Counted from the stretch's first letter, positions 55,758-64,000 are shown. The stretch is 64,000 nucleotides of DNA from Nocardia asteroides (GCF_021183625.1 NZ_CP089214.1:2604001-2668000); one strand, 5' to 3'. Translations and numbers: made by a program. Notes: generated from the letters alone by a model not told the origin.

Positions 55758-57440
55758 GTGCCGCAGCGCGGGTACGACGAGCAGGAACCGGGCCGCGACC
55801 CGCGCGCGTCCGGGCAGCGCGCGCCACGGCCCGCTTCCGAGCGGCGGCCGTGGCCGGAGCGGAAGCCACGCTCGGAGCGGCCGGAGCGAGCGGAGAAGCA
55901 GCCACGGCCGCAGCGGAAGCCGCGAGCGGAGCGGAAGCCGCGAGCGGAGCGGCGGCGCAGGCCGGTGCGGCCCCCGGCGCCCATCGCGGAGGAGAAGCCG
56001 CGGCCCGCCATCTTCGGCCCGGTGCGGGTGCTGGTCGCGCTGGTCGCGGTGGCCACCTTCGCGATCACCGGTTACGGCTGGCACGGCGTCGATTCCCTGG
56101 TCTCCGACATCGAACGGATCGACAATCTCTCGCTCGGCGGCGGCCGGGACGGCGCGGTCGACATCCTGCTGGTCGGGGTGGACAGCCGCACCGACGCGCA
56201 CGGCGACCCGCTCTCCGACGACGAGCGCGCCATGCTGCACGCCGGTGACGAGGTCGGCACCAACACCGACACCATCGTGCTGATCCGGGTGCCGAACGAC
56301 GGCAGCTCGGCGACCGCGATCTCGATCCCGCGCGACTCCTACGTCGACATCCCCGAGTTCGGCAAGGGCAAGATCAACTCGGCGTACGGCGCGACCAAGG
56401 AGACCGAGCGGCTGGAGCTGCTGAACCAGGGCGTCTCCGAGTCCGCCGCCGAGGACCGCTCCACCCAGGCCGGGCGCAAGGCGCTGATCTCCTCGGTCGC
56501 GAACCTCACCGGTATCACCGTCGACCACTACGCCGAGGTGAGCCTGCTCGGTTTCGTGCTGCTCACCGACGCGGTCGGCGGCGTCGAGGTCTGCCTGACC
56601 AACGCCGTGGACGAGTGGATGTCCGGCGCCGACTTCCCGGCGGGCGTGCAGAAGCTGGACGGGCCGCAGGCGCTCAGCTTCGTCCGGCAGCGGCACGACC
56701 TGCCGCGCGGCGACCTGGACCGGATCGTGCGCCAGCAGGTGTTCATGGCGCAGCTGGTGAGCCAGATGCTGAGCGCGGGCACGCTCGGCAACCCGGGGCG
56801 GCTACAGCAGCTCAGCGATGCCGTCGGGCGCACCGTCGTGCTGGACGAGGACTGGGACGTACTCGCCTTCCTGCGCCAGCTGCGCGACCTCTCGGCCGGG
56901 CAGGTGCGGTTCGAGACCATCCCGGTGGCCGACCTGAACGGCATGACCGCCTACGGCGAGGCGGTGGTGAAGGTGGAGCCGAAGACGGTGAAGAAGTACG
57001 TGGCCTCGCTCGTCGGCGAGCAGGGCGCGGGGGAGCCCGCGGTGCTGCCCGCCGCGGTCACGGTGGACGTCTACAACTCCTCCGGCGTGGCCGGGCTGGC
57101 CGGGCAGGTCTCGGAGGCGCTCACCGGCAAGGGGTTCCGCCCCGGCGAGATCGGCAACTGGACCGGGGAGACGGCGCTCGCCAGCACGGTCGTCGCCGCG
57201 GACGCGGACGACCCGAAGGCCGCCGCCGTCGCGGAGGCGCTCGGCGGGCTCCCGGTGCGCGCCGACGCGGCGGTGCTGCCCGGTGCGATCGGCGTGGTGC
57301 TGGCGAGCGACTACTCTGGTCCCGGCTCGTCCGCTGCCGGGGTGTTCGACTTCTCGGAGACGGCGGCGGCGACCGCGACGCCCGTGCCACCCGCCCCTCC
57401 GATCGCCGCAGGGAACACCGGACCGAAATGCGTGAACTGA
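55758..57440 (+). CDS. cpsA: LytR-CpsA-Psr family wall polymer ligase (CpsA)
   Basis: A 560-residue LCP enzyme that attaches arabinogalactan or other polymers to peptidoglycan. A cytoplasmic N-terminal tail of about 80 residues is extremely Arg/Pro/Lys/Glu rich (repeats like RKPRAE), followed by one membrane helix (VRVLVALVAVATFAITGYGW). The LCP domain holds DILLVGVDSRTDAHGD, GTNTDTIVLIRVPNDG, ISIPRDSYVDIPEFGKGK and LSFVRQRHDLPRGDLDRI, with the Arg and Asp that bind the lipid pyrophosphate. A LytR_C domain (TVDVYNSSGVAGLAGQVSEA) follows. GTG 55758 has GAGAGGA upstream. Homologue of Rv3267. Confidence 0.94.
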   Translation: MPQRGYDEQEPGRDPRASGQRAPRPASERRPWPERKPRSERPERAEKQPRPQRKPRAERKPRAERRRRPVRPPAPIAEEKPRPAIFGPVRVLVALVAVATFAITGYGWHGVDSLVSDIERIDNLSLGGGRDGAVDILLVGVDSRTDAHGDPLSDDERAMLHAGDEVGTNTDTIVLIRVPNDGSSATAISIPRDSYVDIPEFGKGKINSAYGATKETERLELLNQGVSESAAEDRSTQAGRKALISSVANLTGITVDHYAEVSLLGFVLLTDAVGGVEVCLTNAVDEWMSGADFPAGVQKLDGPQALSFVRQRHDLPRGDLDRIVRQQVFMAQLVSQMLSAGTLGNPGRLQQLSDAVGRTVVLDEDWDVLAFLRQLRDLSAGQVRFETIPVADLNGMTAYGEAVVKVEPKTVKKYVASLVGEQGAGEPAVLPAAVTVDVYNSSGVAGLAGQVSEALTGKGFRPGEIGNWTGETALASTVVAADADDPKAAAVAEALGGLPVRADAAVLPGAIGVVLASDYSGPGSSAAGVFDFSETAAATATPVPPAPPIAAGNTGPKCVN

Positions 57441-58150
57441 TGCGAGACGCCCTTACCCTCACCGAGGCCCTGCTCGACCCGGTGCTGGCCCGCGAGCCGG
57501 CCGCGCCGCGGGTCACCTGGTACGACGACGCGACCGGCGCCCGGATCGAGCTCTCCGGGCTGACGCTGGCCAACTGGGCGGCCAAGACCGCCAACCTGAT
57601 CCGCGACGAGTTCGGCCTGGCGCCGGGCGCGCGGGTCGCGGTGCTGCTGCCCGCGCACTGGCAGACCGCGGCGGTGCTGCTCGGTTGCTGGTGGGCCGGG
57701 GTCGAGGTGGTGCTGCGCCCGGACCCGGACGCCGACCTGGCGCTGGTCACCGCGCAGCGGCTCGCCGACGCGGACGGCGTGCCCGAGGTGGCCGCGCTCT
57801 CGCTGGACGCGCTCGGGGCGCCGGTGCGCGACCTGCCGATCGGGGTCACCGATTTCGCCACCTCCGTGCGGGTGCACGGCGACCAGTTCCTCCCCGGCGG
57901 GCTCGGCACCGCGCTGGACGGGCTGACCGTGGCCGAGGTGCTGGCCGAGGCGCGCGGCTCCGCGCGCAGGCAGGGCTTCGCCGAGGGCGACCGGGTGCTC
58001 TCCAGCACCCCGTGGGAGACGCCGGCCGAGCTCATCGACGGTTTCCTCGCGGTGCTGGCGGCGGGGGCCTCGCTGGTGCAGGTGGTCAACCCGGACCCGG
58101 CGCAGCAGGAGCGGCGAGCCGAGGCCGAGCGGGTCACCGCTCGCCGCTGA
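57440..58150 (+). CDS. TIGR03089 family protein
   Basis: A 236-residue protein of the TIGR03089 family found next to the LCP gene in actinobacteria (Rv3268 position). It resembles the N-terminal part of AMP-binding enzymes: VTWYDDATGARIELSGLTLA, NWAAKTANLIRDEFGLAPGA and RVAVLLPAHWQTAAVLLGCW, but has no ATP-binding P-loop and no C-terminal domain, so it is not an active ligase. The ATG overlaps the cpsA stop as TGATG; an ATG 12 nt earlier is possible. Function unknown. Confidence 0.85.
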   Translation: MRDALTLTEALLDPVLAREPAAPRVTWYDDATGARIELSGLTLANWAAKTANLIRDEFGLAPGARVAVLLPAHWQTAAVLLGCWWAGVEVVLRPDPDADLALVTAQRLADADGVPEVAALSLDALGAPVRDLPIGVTDFATSVRVHGDQFLPGGLGTALDGLTVAEVLAEARGSARRQGFAEGDRVLSSTPWETPAELIDGFLAVLAAGASLVQVVNPDPAQQERRAEAERVTARR

Positions 58151-58265
58151 CCCGCCGCTCTCCGCCCCCGGTAGGAGAGCGCGGTCCGCCTCGGGCACGT
58201 TCCGCGCCCTGGCCGGCTCTCGTACGGTGGAGATCACCACGTCGAGGTGATTGCGAGGTCGCACC

Positions 58266-59576
58266 ATGAAGCCCCAGTACTGGTTCCGGTGGCTCTCCGA
58301 GCACGGGGTGCCGCGCTACGCGCTGCGCGCCGCGGCGAAGCAGGGCGACCGCTTCGCCGAGCTGGTCGGCGGCCCCACCGGGGTCAGCGACCCCTACCCG
58401 CTGATCGAGCGGATGCGCGGCGACGGCCCGCTGCAGCGCACCCGGATCGCCTGGGCCAGCTTCGACCACGACGTGGTGCGCGGCATCCTGCGCGACAGCC
58501 GGTTCGGCGTGCGCAACCCCGTCGGGCTCACCACGCCACGGGCGCTGCAGTGGATCAAGGACGCGGCGCACGTGCCGGCGAATCCGGTGGAGCCGCCCTC
58601 CATGCTGGTCATCGACCCGCCGGAGCACACCCGGATGCGCAAGCCGGTGGCGTCGGCCTTCACCCCGCGCGCGGTGCGCAGGCTCGGCGACCGGGTGGAG
58701 AAGGTCACCGTCGAGCTGCTCGACGCGCTGCCCGACGACGGCCGCACCGACCTGATCGCGAGCTTCGCCTCCCGGGTGCCGATCGCCATCATCTCCGAGA
58801 TGCTCGGCTTCCCCGACTCCGATCAGGATCTCTTCCTGGAGTGGGGCGACCGGATGACCCCGCTGCTCGACATCGGCATCTCCTGGCGCGACTACCGCAG
58901 CGCGTTCGGCGCCATGACCGTCATGGACGACTACCTCTCCGCGCATATCGGGAAGCTGCGCGCCGATCCCGGTGACGACATCCTGAGCACCCTGGTGAGC
59001 ACGAGCGGCCTGGACGACTACGCGCTCGCCGCCACCGCCAGCCTGCTCATGGGCGCCGGCTTCGAGACCACGGTGAACCTGATCGGCAACGGCGTGGTGC
59101 AGCTGGCGACCCACCCGGAGCAGCTGGCCAGGCTGCGCGCCGAACCGGAGCTGTGGCCGAACGCCATCGAGGAGATCCTGCGCATCGACCCGCCGGTGCA
59201 GACCACCGCGCGCACCGCGCTGGAGGACGTCGAGGTCGGCGGGGTGCAGCTGCGCGCGGGCGCCACCGTCGTCGTCTCACTGGCGGGCGCCAACCGCGAC
59301 CCGGCGGTCTTCACCGACCCGGATCGCTTCGACGTCGGCCGGGAGAACGCGCGCGAGCACCTGACCTTCAGCAACGGCATCCACGTCTGCCTCGGCGCGA
59401 GCCTGGCCCGGATGGAGGGCGTCTTCGCGCTGCGCTCGCTCTTCGAGCGCTTCCCCGACCTCGCGCTGGACGGCGCGCTGCGGCACCGGCAGCTCTACAC
59501 CCTGCACGGGTACCGGGCGCTGCCGGTGCGGCTCGGGCACCGCGCGCCGCGCGAGGTGCCGCAGCCGGTCAGCTGA
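58266..59576 (+). CDS. Cytochrome P450
   Basis: A 436-residue soluble bacterial P450. Heme-binding Cys375 in FSNGIHVCLGASLARME; I-helix oxygen motif LLMGAGFETTVN; K-helix EEILR with the ExxR pair; and RTALEDVEVGGVQL ahead of the heme loop. CYP family cannot be told without a search; no ferredoxin gene is adjacent. ATG 58266 has GAGG 7 nt upstream. It ends in an 8-bp convergent overlap with the esterase. Substrate unknown, though the lipid setting and the esterase neighbour suggest a hydrophobic ester or terpenoid. Confidence 0.94.
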   Translation: MKPQYWFRWLSEHGVPRYALRAAAKQGDRFAELVGGPTGVSDPYPLIERMRGDGPLQRTRIAWASFDHDVVRGILRDSRFGVRNPVGLTTPRALQWIKDAAHVPANPVEPPSMLVIDPPEHTRMRKPVASAFTPRAVRRLGDRVEKVTVELLDALPDDGRTDLIASFASRVPIAIISEMLGFPDSDQDLFLEWGDRMTPLLDIGISWRDYRSAFGAMTVMDDYLSAHIGKLRADPGDDILSTLVSTSGLDDYALAATASLLMGAGFETTVNLIGNGVVQLATHPEQLARLRAEPELWPNAIEEILRIDPPVQTTARTALEDVEVGGVQLRAGATVVVSLAGANRDPAVFTDPDRFDVGRENAREHLTFSNGIHVCLGASLARMEGVFALRSLFERFPDLALDGALRHRQLYTLHGYRALPVRLGHRAPREVPQPVS

Positions 59577-61176
59577 AGCCGACCGCCTGCGGCCCCCACG
59601 CGGTGTGGAACGGGCCGTCCGGGTCGTCGACCATGCGGTCGATGGCGTCGATGAGCAGCGTCGGCCTGGTCTCCGGGCGGTAGGGCGGCCAGTGCTTGGA
59701 GCCGTCGAGCGCGGCCGGGACTCCGTGCTCGGCGAAGGCCGTCCAGCGTCGCATCATCCGGCCGGAGACCGCCTGCGCCGCGCGCCTGCCGCCGAGCCAG
59801 AAGGTCGGGTCGTGGTCGAAGGTGCCGAAATTGCCGAAGACGTACGGCAGCTCGGTGGCGTGGCCCGCCCCGACCCGGGCCGCGCGGAGCATCGGGGTGG
59901 CGTGGTCGAAGCGGTAGACGAAGGTCGGCGAGTGCTGCGCGTGGCCGTCCGCCACCCAGCGCGCGGGCATCCGGAAGGCGGCGTCGGTGGAGATGGCGAG
60001 CGCGCCGCGGGCCGTCGCGATGTCCGGGTAGGCGGCGGTGATCTCGGCCAGCCGCTCGGGGCCGAGGTCGGGGTGGCCGGCGGAGATGTCGCGCAGCATG
60101 GCGTTCACCGCGTCCGGGGTCACCGGCATGATCGGCGAGCGGAAGAGCCGGAACAGCGAGGACTCGTCCCGGTTGCTGCCGATCACCAGCGGCACCCGCA
60201 GCGACTCCCCGCCCGCGAAGCGCTCCACCGGGTAGCCGGGCAGCAGCGTGCCGTCCACGACGGGGGCGGCGGCCAGCCTGCCCGGCTCGGCGACCGGCAC
60301 CTCGTCGAAGAGTGTCCCCGCCACCTGTGCGAGCCGCTGGATGGGCAGCTCGGTGAGCTCGGCGGCCCGGCCGGCGGGCAGCTCCAGCAGCTCGAGGAAG
60401 CGGTGCGCCACCTTGGCCGCGCGCTCCTGCCCGAAGACCGTCGTCGCGGGCGGGCTCTGCGCGATGGCCTTGTGGAAGAGGCCGTCCGCGCGCGGGGAGG
60501 TGAGCAGGGCGGTGACGCAGCCGGCGCCGGATGACTCGCCGAAGAGCGTGACATTGCCCGGGTCGCCGCCGAACTCGGCGATGTTCGCGCGCACCCACTC
60601 CAGCGCGGCGATCTGGTCGTGCAGCCCCAGGTTCGGGACGAAGCCGGCGCCGAGCGCGGAGAGGTCGAGGAAGCCGAGCACGCCGACCCGGTAGTTCACC
60701 GTGACCACCACGACGTCACCGGATTCGGCCAGCCTGCGGCCGTCGTAGATCTCCTGGGCCGCGGTGCCGAGGCAGTACGCGCCGCCGTGCAGCCACACCA
60801 TGACCGGGCGCGGCGGGGCGTCCCGGCGCGGGACGCGGGGCGCGAAGACATTGAGCCAGAGGCAGTTCTCGCCCATGCGCAGCTTGCCCGCGACCGGGAC
60901 CATGGGGCCCATGGCCTGCGGCGCCACGTCGCCGACCTCGGTGCAGGGGCGCTCCCCCGACCACGGCTCCGGCGGGCGGGGCGCGCGGAAGCGGTCCGCC
61001 CCGGTCACCGGTGCGCCGTACGGGATGCCGCGCCAGACGGCGACGGGTCCGGCGGTGGTGCCGCGGACCGCGCCGTAGCGGGTACGGGCGACGGGCTCGG
61101 CGGGCGGATGGTCGACGGTGGCCTCGAAGGCACCGGCGGCCGCGTACTCCGGGCCGGTCTCGATCTCCATTGTCAT
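59569..61176 (-). CDS. Type B carboxylesterase/lipase
   Basis: A 535-residue alpha/beta-hydrolase of the carboxylesterase family. Oxyanion hole WLHGGAYCLG, nucleophile Ser215 in LFGESSGAGCV, acid Glu in IGSNRDESSLFRL and His in GAGHATELPYVFGNFG. The N-terminal GIPYGAPVTGADRFRAP is the family pattern. No signal peptide, so it is cytoplasmic. ATG 61174-61176 follows AGGAGGT 7 nt upstream. Substrate unknown. Confidence 0.93.
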   Translation of the reverse strand: MTMEIETGPEYAAAGAFEATVDHPPAEPVARTRYGAVRGTTAGPVAVWRGIPYGAPVTGADRFRAPRPPEPWSGERPCTEVGDVAPQAMGPMVPVAGKLRMGENCLWLNVFAPRVPRRDAPPRPVMVWLHGGAYCLGTAAQEIYDGRRLAESGDVVVVTVNYRVGVLGFLDLSALGAGFVPNLGLHDQIAALEWVRANIAEFGGDPGNVTLFGESSGAGCVTALLTSPRADGLFHKAIAQSPPATTVFGQERAAKVAHRFLELLELPAGRAAELTELPIQRLAQVAGTLFDEVPVAEPGRLAAAPVVDGTLLPGYPVERFAGGESLRVPLVIGSNRDESSLFRLFRSPIMPVTPDAVNAMLRDISAGHPDLGPERLAEITAAYPDIATARGALAISTDAAFRMPARWVADGHAQHSPTFVYRFDHATPMLRAARVGAGHATELPYVFGNFGTFDHDPTFWLGGRRAAQAVSGRMMRRWTAFAEHGVPAALDGSKHWPPYRPETRPTLLIDAIDRMVDDPDGPFHTAWGPQAVGFS

Positions 61177-61277
61177 GTTCTGTACCTCCTGACCTGCGCC
61201 GATCACCGAAAAAGCATGATCGTCCCTTCGAGGGTACGTCCGGAGGTGAGATCGAAACGGTTACTCGCGCCACCCGT

Positions 61278-61283
61278 TACCCT
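61278..61283 (+). promoter_or_regulatory. -10 element for a leaderless fmdB-like transcript
   Basis: TACCCT, six bases, then ATG at 61290; no ribosome site. Confidence 0.5.
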
Positions 61284-61289
61284 TGCGCT

Positions 61290-61508
61290 ATGCCGAGTTA
61301 CCAGTTCCGCTGCCGCAGCTGTGGGGACACCTTCGAGGTCTCGCGCCCGATGGCGCGCTCCGGCGATCCGGCCGAGTGCCCGGCCGGGCACGGCGATACG
61401 GTCAAGCTGCTCACCACCTTCGGGACCGTCGGGGCGTCGAGCGCGCCCGCGCCGATGCCGGCCGCGCCGAGCGGCGGCGGGTGCTGCGGCGGTGGCTGCT
61501 GCCGGTAG
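61290..61508 (+). CDS. FmdB-family zinc ribbon protein
   Basis: A 72-residue protein. YQFRCRSCGDTFEVSRPM is the FmdB zinc ribbon first knuckle; a further Cys/His set is in DPAECPAGHGDTV. The end is Gly/Cys rich (GGGCCGGGCC), as is common in the family and possibly metal-binding. Function is unknown; the family name comes from a formamide operon. Leaderless by its TACCCT box. Ends 5 nt before the convergent SelT-like gene. Confidence 0.88.
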   Translation: MPSYQFRCRSCGDTFEVSRPMARSGDPAECPAGHGDTVKLLTTFGTVGASSAPAPMPAAPSGGGCCGGGCCR

Positions 61509-61513
61509 CCGGG

Positions 61514-61795
61514 TCAGGAGGTCCGGTCGCGGTCCAGGTGGCCGAGATCACGGTCCGGCGCGACCCGATCGCGTACCCGCTGCTTGAGCTGTGCCACGTC
61601 CGGGAAGCCGCCGTCGGCCTTGCGCTCCCAGATCTGCTCGGCGTCCACCGTGATCCGGAAGATTCCGCCGGTGCCTGGTACCAGCGCGACCTCGTCCAGG
61701 TCGGTGCCGAAGGTGTTCAGGAGTTCCTGCGCCATCCAGGCCGCGCGCAGCAGCCAGCGGCACTGGGTGCAGTACTCGATCGCCACGCGCGCCAT
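61514..61795 (-). CDS. SelT/SelW/SelH-type (Rdx) thioredoxin-like protein
   Basis: A 93-residue protein with the Rdx fold. The redox motif at its N-terminus, IEYCTQCRWLLRAAW, has Cys where eukaryotic relatives carry selenocysteine. VPGTGGIFRITVDAEQIWER and GGFPDVAQLKQRVRD complete the family pattern. Probably a thiol oxidoreductase; partner unknown. ATG 61793-61795, 11 nt after the YchJ-like gene end, so the two are likely co-transcribed. Confidence 0.88.
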   Translation of the reverse strand: MARVAIEYCTQCRWLLRAAWMAQELLNTFGTDLDEVALVPGTGGIFRITVDAEQIWERKADGGFPDVAQLKQRVRDRVAPDRDLGHLDRDRTS

Positions 61796-61806
61796 GCCGG
61801 CCGACG

Positions 61807-62196
61807 CTACCCGACCTCGCCGTCCAGGTAGTGCCAGGCGCCGTCCACCCGCGCGAACCGGCTGACCTCGCGCAGCACGTGGCTGCCGTCCGGATCGCGG
61901 TGGTGCGCCGCGAATTCGACCACGCCCTCGTCGTCGAACGGGCCGCCGCGCTCGGTGCGCACGATCTCCAGGAAGCGCCAGCGGGTCTTTGGGTCGAGGT
62001 CGATCGAGTCCGGCCTGGTGCGCGGGTGCCAGGAGCGCAGCAGGTAGGCGGCGTCGCCGACGGCGAAGGCGGTGTAGCGGGAGCGCATGAGCGCCGCCGC
62101 GGTCGGGGCCGCGCGCTCGCCGGCCAGCACCGGGCCGCAGCACTCGTCGTACGCCTCGCCGCGCCCGCACGGGCATCGCCTCGCCATGCGGGTCAT
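61807..62196 (-). CDS. YchJ-family protein with SEC-C zinc motif
   Basis: A 129-residue protein. The N-terminal CPCGRGEAYDECCGP is the SEC-C zinc-binding motif; the rest has the YchJ NTF2-like pattern (ALMRSRYTAFAVGDAAYLLR and KTRWRFLEIVRTERGG). A C-terminal SEC-C is absent. Function unknown; SEC-C domains often bind ribosomes or SecB-like partners. The start may be ATG 62196 or ATG 62187. Confidence 0.88.
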   Translation of the reverse strand: MTRMARRCPCGRGEAYDECCGPVLAGERAAPTAAALMRSRYTAFAVGDAAYLLRSWHPRTRPDSIDLDPKTRWRFLEIVRTERGGPFDDEGVVEFAAHHRDPDGSHVLREVSRFARVDGAWHYLDGEVG

Positions 62197-62213
62197 CGTC
62201 GCACGGCGGCGGT

Positions 62214-62639
62214 TCAGGTCAGGGCCGCGAGGGCGTCGGCGAACTCCTCCGCCTGCTCGCGCCAGCGGCGCAGCTCGGTGACCGAGGGGGCCAGCTCGTA
62301 GTCGTGGTGGTGCGCGGCGCGGGAGAGCGCGGTCCAGACCGCGGCGATCCGGGCGGCGAGCTCGGACCCCGCGTGCAGCCGGAGCGCAAGCAGCTGCGCG
62401 CGCATGGGGCAGCGGGCGAGCGCGGGCTCGCGGCGCGCCCACAGCTCGTCCACCGCCTGCTCGACGGCGAGCCGCAGGATCCACGAGGTGGCGCGGGACC
62501 AGACGCCGCCCGCGTCCGTCACGGTGCCCGCGAGCAGGTGGTCGGCGGCCTCGAAGCGGTCCGCGATCGTCGGCCGCGCGGCGCCGCGCTCCCGATTCCG
62601 CGCGCGCTGCCGGTTGCGGCGAACGGGATCGCCGGTCAT
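62214..62639 (-). CDS. HEPN-like helical protein coupled to an ATPase (SAV_6107-like)
   Basis: A 141-residue all-helical protein with an Arg-rich N-terminus. Its last third reads VWTALSRAAHHHDYELAPSV, where R107-x4-H112 fits the RxxxxH ribonuclease motif of HEPN domains. The sequence resembles, from memory, the SAV_6107-like HEPN family of actinobacteria; I cannot confirm this without a profile search. Its ATG overlaps the upstream ATPase stop as ATGA, so the two are made together. If catalytic, it would be an RNase held in check or triggered by the ATPase; that is inference. Confidence 0.6.
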   Translation of the reverse strand: MTGDPVRRNRQRARNRERGAARPTIADRFEAADHLLAGTVTDAGGVWSRATSWILRLAVEQAVDELWARREPALARCPMRAQLLALRLHAGSELAARIAAVWTALSRAAHHHDYELAPSVTELRRWREQAEEFADALAALT

Positions 62640-64000
62640 CGGGCCCGCGGCGGGCTCGGCCTTCGCCTCGGCGCGCCGTTGTCACCGCGCTCCCCCGCGT
62701 CCGACCGGCCCTGCTGCCCACCGGCGCGGCCGCCCCGATCGCCCGCAGCGCCACCGTTCTTTTCCGCGCTCGGACGCCGGTCCTGCCGCTGCCGGCCACC
62801 GGGCGGTTCGGGCTGCACGCTCCCCGCGCGACCGCGGGTCCGGGCCTCCGCACGCTGCCCGCCGCCGTTCGACGCCGCGGCCCGGCGGCCGGGCGGGCGG
62901 TCGGCGCTGCCGTCGAGGTCGGCGGCGAGCCGGGCGATGAGCCGCTCGGTGTCGGCGATCAGCGCCCGCATCCCGCGGTCGATCGGGACGTGCGCGCCCG
63001 CGGTGGCGTCGCGCAGCACGTCGACCGCCCAGCCGCCCTCGGTGGCGGCCAGGTGCGCGTTCAGGTCGTCGACCTTGCCATCCACCCCCATGACGGCGAG
63101 CGCGACCATGGCCCGCGTTGTCTGCGCCGCCGAGACCCGGCGCTCCACCTCGGCATGGCCCATCCCACCGGCGAGCAGCGTGCGCCGTGCCCGCGCCAGC
63201 CCGGCCGCCTCCAGCGCGGAGCGGCAGCAGGTCGCCACCAGCTCGGTGGCGATCGCGGGCGGCAGCTGCCTGGTGTGCATGAGCGAGCGGGCGTCGGCGA
63301 GGTAGCGGCGCACCGGATCGCTCACCGTGCGCACCTCGACCACCGAGCGCTCCCGGCGCTGCACCTCGAGCACCCTGGCGTCCAGCTGCATCCGCCGCAC
63401 CGCCTCGGCCAGCCGCTCGTCGTGTGTGAAGACGACCACCTGCCTGCTCCGCGCGACCTCGGCGAGCACCGTGGCCAGCCCGTCCACCTTGGCCGGGTCC
63501 ATGGCCTGCACCGGATCGTCGATCAGCACGAAGCGGAACGGGCTGCGCTCGGCGGTGGCCCGCGGCAGGAAGAGCGAGAGCCCGAGCGCGTGCAGCTCGC
63601 CCTGGCTCATGACGCCGAGCGCGGCGCCGTCCACCTCGTCCACGGTGACGTCGAGCAGCACCCGGCGCGCGGTTCCCGCGCTGCCCTGCAGCCGGACCGC
63701 GCCCAGCTCGACGTTGCTCTGCTGGCGCAGCGTCTGCCAGACCCAGCGCGCCGTCTCCTGCAGCGGCGCCATCCGCTCGTCACGCAGGATGCCCGCCGCC
63801 GCCTTGAGCCACTCCTCGGCGCGCTTGACCGTGCGCAGCTCGGCGGAGTCCGCCTCGACCAGCCTGGCGCCGGTGATCCAGGCGGTGAGCCGGGGCACCA
63901 GCGGCGCCCACACCTCGTCCAGCCGCTCCAGCTCGGTGCGGGTGCCGCGGCGCACGTGCTCCAGCTCGTCCACCAGCCGGGTGTAGGCGGTGCGCACCCG
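62636..64000 (-). CDS. SMC/RecF-like ABC ATPase, C-terminal part
   Basis: The last 454 residues of a protein that continues past the window end; its Walker A is therefore not seen. Present are the ABC signature LGVMSQGELHALGLSLFL, Walker B FRFVLIDDPVQAMDP and the H-loop VVVFTHDERLAEAV, which together mark the RecN/SbcC/SMC-like head group. Before them is a helical arm (TAWITGARLVEADSAELRTV). After them come about 130 helical residues and then a 90-residue Gly/Arg/Pro-rich disordered tail (RTRGRAGSVQPEPPGGR). ATGA overlap with the HEPN-like gene. DNA repair or defence roles are possible. Confidence 0.8.
   Translation of the reverse strand, partial: RVRTAYTRLVDELEHVRRGTRTELERLDEVWAPLVPRLTAWITGARLVEADSAELRTVKRAEEWLKAAAGILRDERMAPLQETARWVWQTLRQQSNVELGAVRLQGSAGTARRVLLDVTVDEVDGAALGVMSQGELHALGLSLFLPRATAERSPFRFVLIDDPVQAMDPAKVDGLATVLAEVARSRQVVVFTHDERLAEAVRRMQLDARVLEVQRRERSVVEVRTVSDPVRRYLADARSLMHTRQLPPAIATELVATCCRSALEAAGLARARRTLLAGGMGHAEVERRVSAAQTTRAMVALAVMGVDGKVDDLNAHLAATEGGWAVDVLRDATAGAHVPIDRGMRALIADTERLIARLAADLDGSADRPPGRRAAASNGGGQRAEARTRGRAGSVQPEPPGGRQRQDRRPSAEKNGGAAGDRGGRAGGQQGRSDAGERGDNGAPRRRPSPPRAR

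Overview
The window is very GC-rich DNA with the gene content of a mycolic-acid actinobacterium, most likely Nocardia or a close relative. The evidence is the sigH-rshA pair, the mtrA-mtrB-lpqB operon, a SecA1 without a C-terminal zinc tail, fbiA/fbiB for coenzyme F420, WhiB2, a rhamnosyl linker pathway for arabinogalactan, WS/DGAT-type acyltransferase and tandem acyl-CoA desaturases. From memory, much of the order matches the Mycobacterium tuberculosis block from about Rv3221c to Rv3268, with inversions and accessory insertions. No rRNA, tRNA, CRISPR array, transposase or integrase gene was recognised.

Layout. 1-7.3 kb: end of a biotinyl-domain protein, the 24-residue ribosomal protein bL37, the redox sigma factor operon sigH-rshA, a YbaK deacylase, a secreted peptide, a SRAP DNA-protein crosslink protein, an aldehyde dehydrogenase, aroA and rsgA. 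7.4-12.95 kb: an accessory interval with an orphan Panacea-domain gene, a secreted DUF732 protein, a CatB-like acetyltransferase, a two-gene toxin-antitoxin-like module (HTH protein plus a DUF3039 fusion protein), an AIM24 protein and a class II Fic protein under a palindromic promoter. 13-25.6 kb: secA1, an Rv3235-like protein, a WS/DGAT homologue with a degenerate active site, a ferredoxin reductase with two acyl-CoA desaturases, bluB, a thiolase and the ribosome hibernation factor. 25.8-33.8 kb: comF, lpqB-mtrB-mtrA, tmk, ahcY and a secreted lipase. 33.8-37.55 kb: two alkane hydroxylases, two rubredoxins and a TetR regulator. 37.55-42.3 kb: Nudix-fbiB-fbiA, whiB2 and two conserved small proteins. 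42.4-48.8 kb: mannose activation (phosphomannomutase, SIS protein, manA), a cation exporter and a CrtI-like oxidoreductase. 48.9-52.7 kb: a dicarboxylate transporter with a divergent CitA/DcuS-type two-component system. 52.7-58.2 kb: NDP-sugar pyrophosphorylase, wbbL, rmlD, an LCP-family wall ligase and a TIGR03089 protein. 58.2-64 kb: a cytochrome P450, a carboxylesterase, FmdB, SelT-like and YchJ-like small proteins, a HEPN-like protein and an SMC/ABC-type ATPase cut by the window end.

How the genes work together. The envelope theme dominates: mannose supply, rhamnose synthesis (RmlD), its transfer to the lipid-linked linker (WbbL) and ligation of wall polymers (CpsA), with MtrAB-LpqB tuning cell-wall turnover. 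A lipid theme runs alongside: desaturation, beta-oxidation thiolase, alkane hydroxylation and ester synthesis. Many operons are translationally coupled by GTGA or ATGA overlaps (sigH/rshA, mtrA/mtrB/lpqB, fbiA/fbiB/Nudix, alkB/rub/rub, sensor/regulator). At least nine genes appear to be leaderless, with a TANNNT -10 element 6-7 nt before the start codon. The points most worth following are the toxin-antitoxin-like module at 9.49-11.06 kb, the ATPase-HEPN pair at the right end, the Fic promoter palindrome, the two-start sigH gene and the probable CTG start of rsgA.
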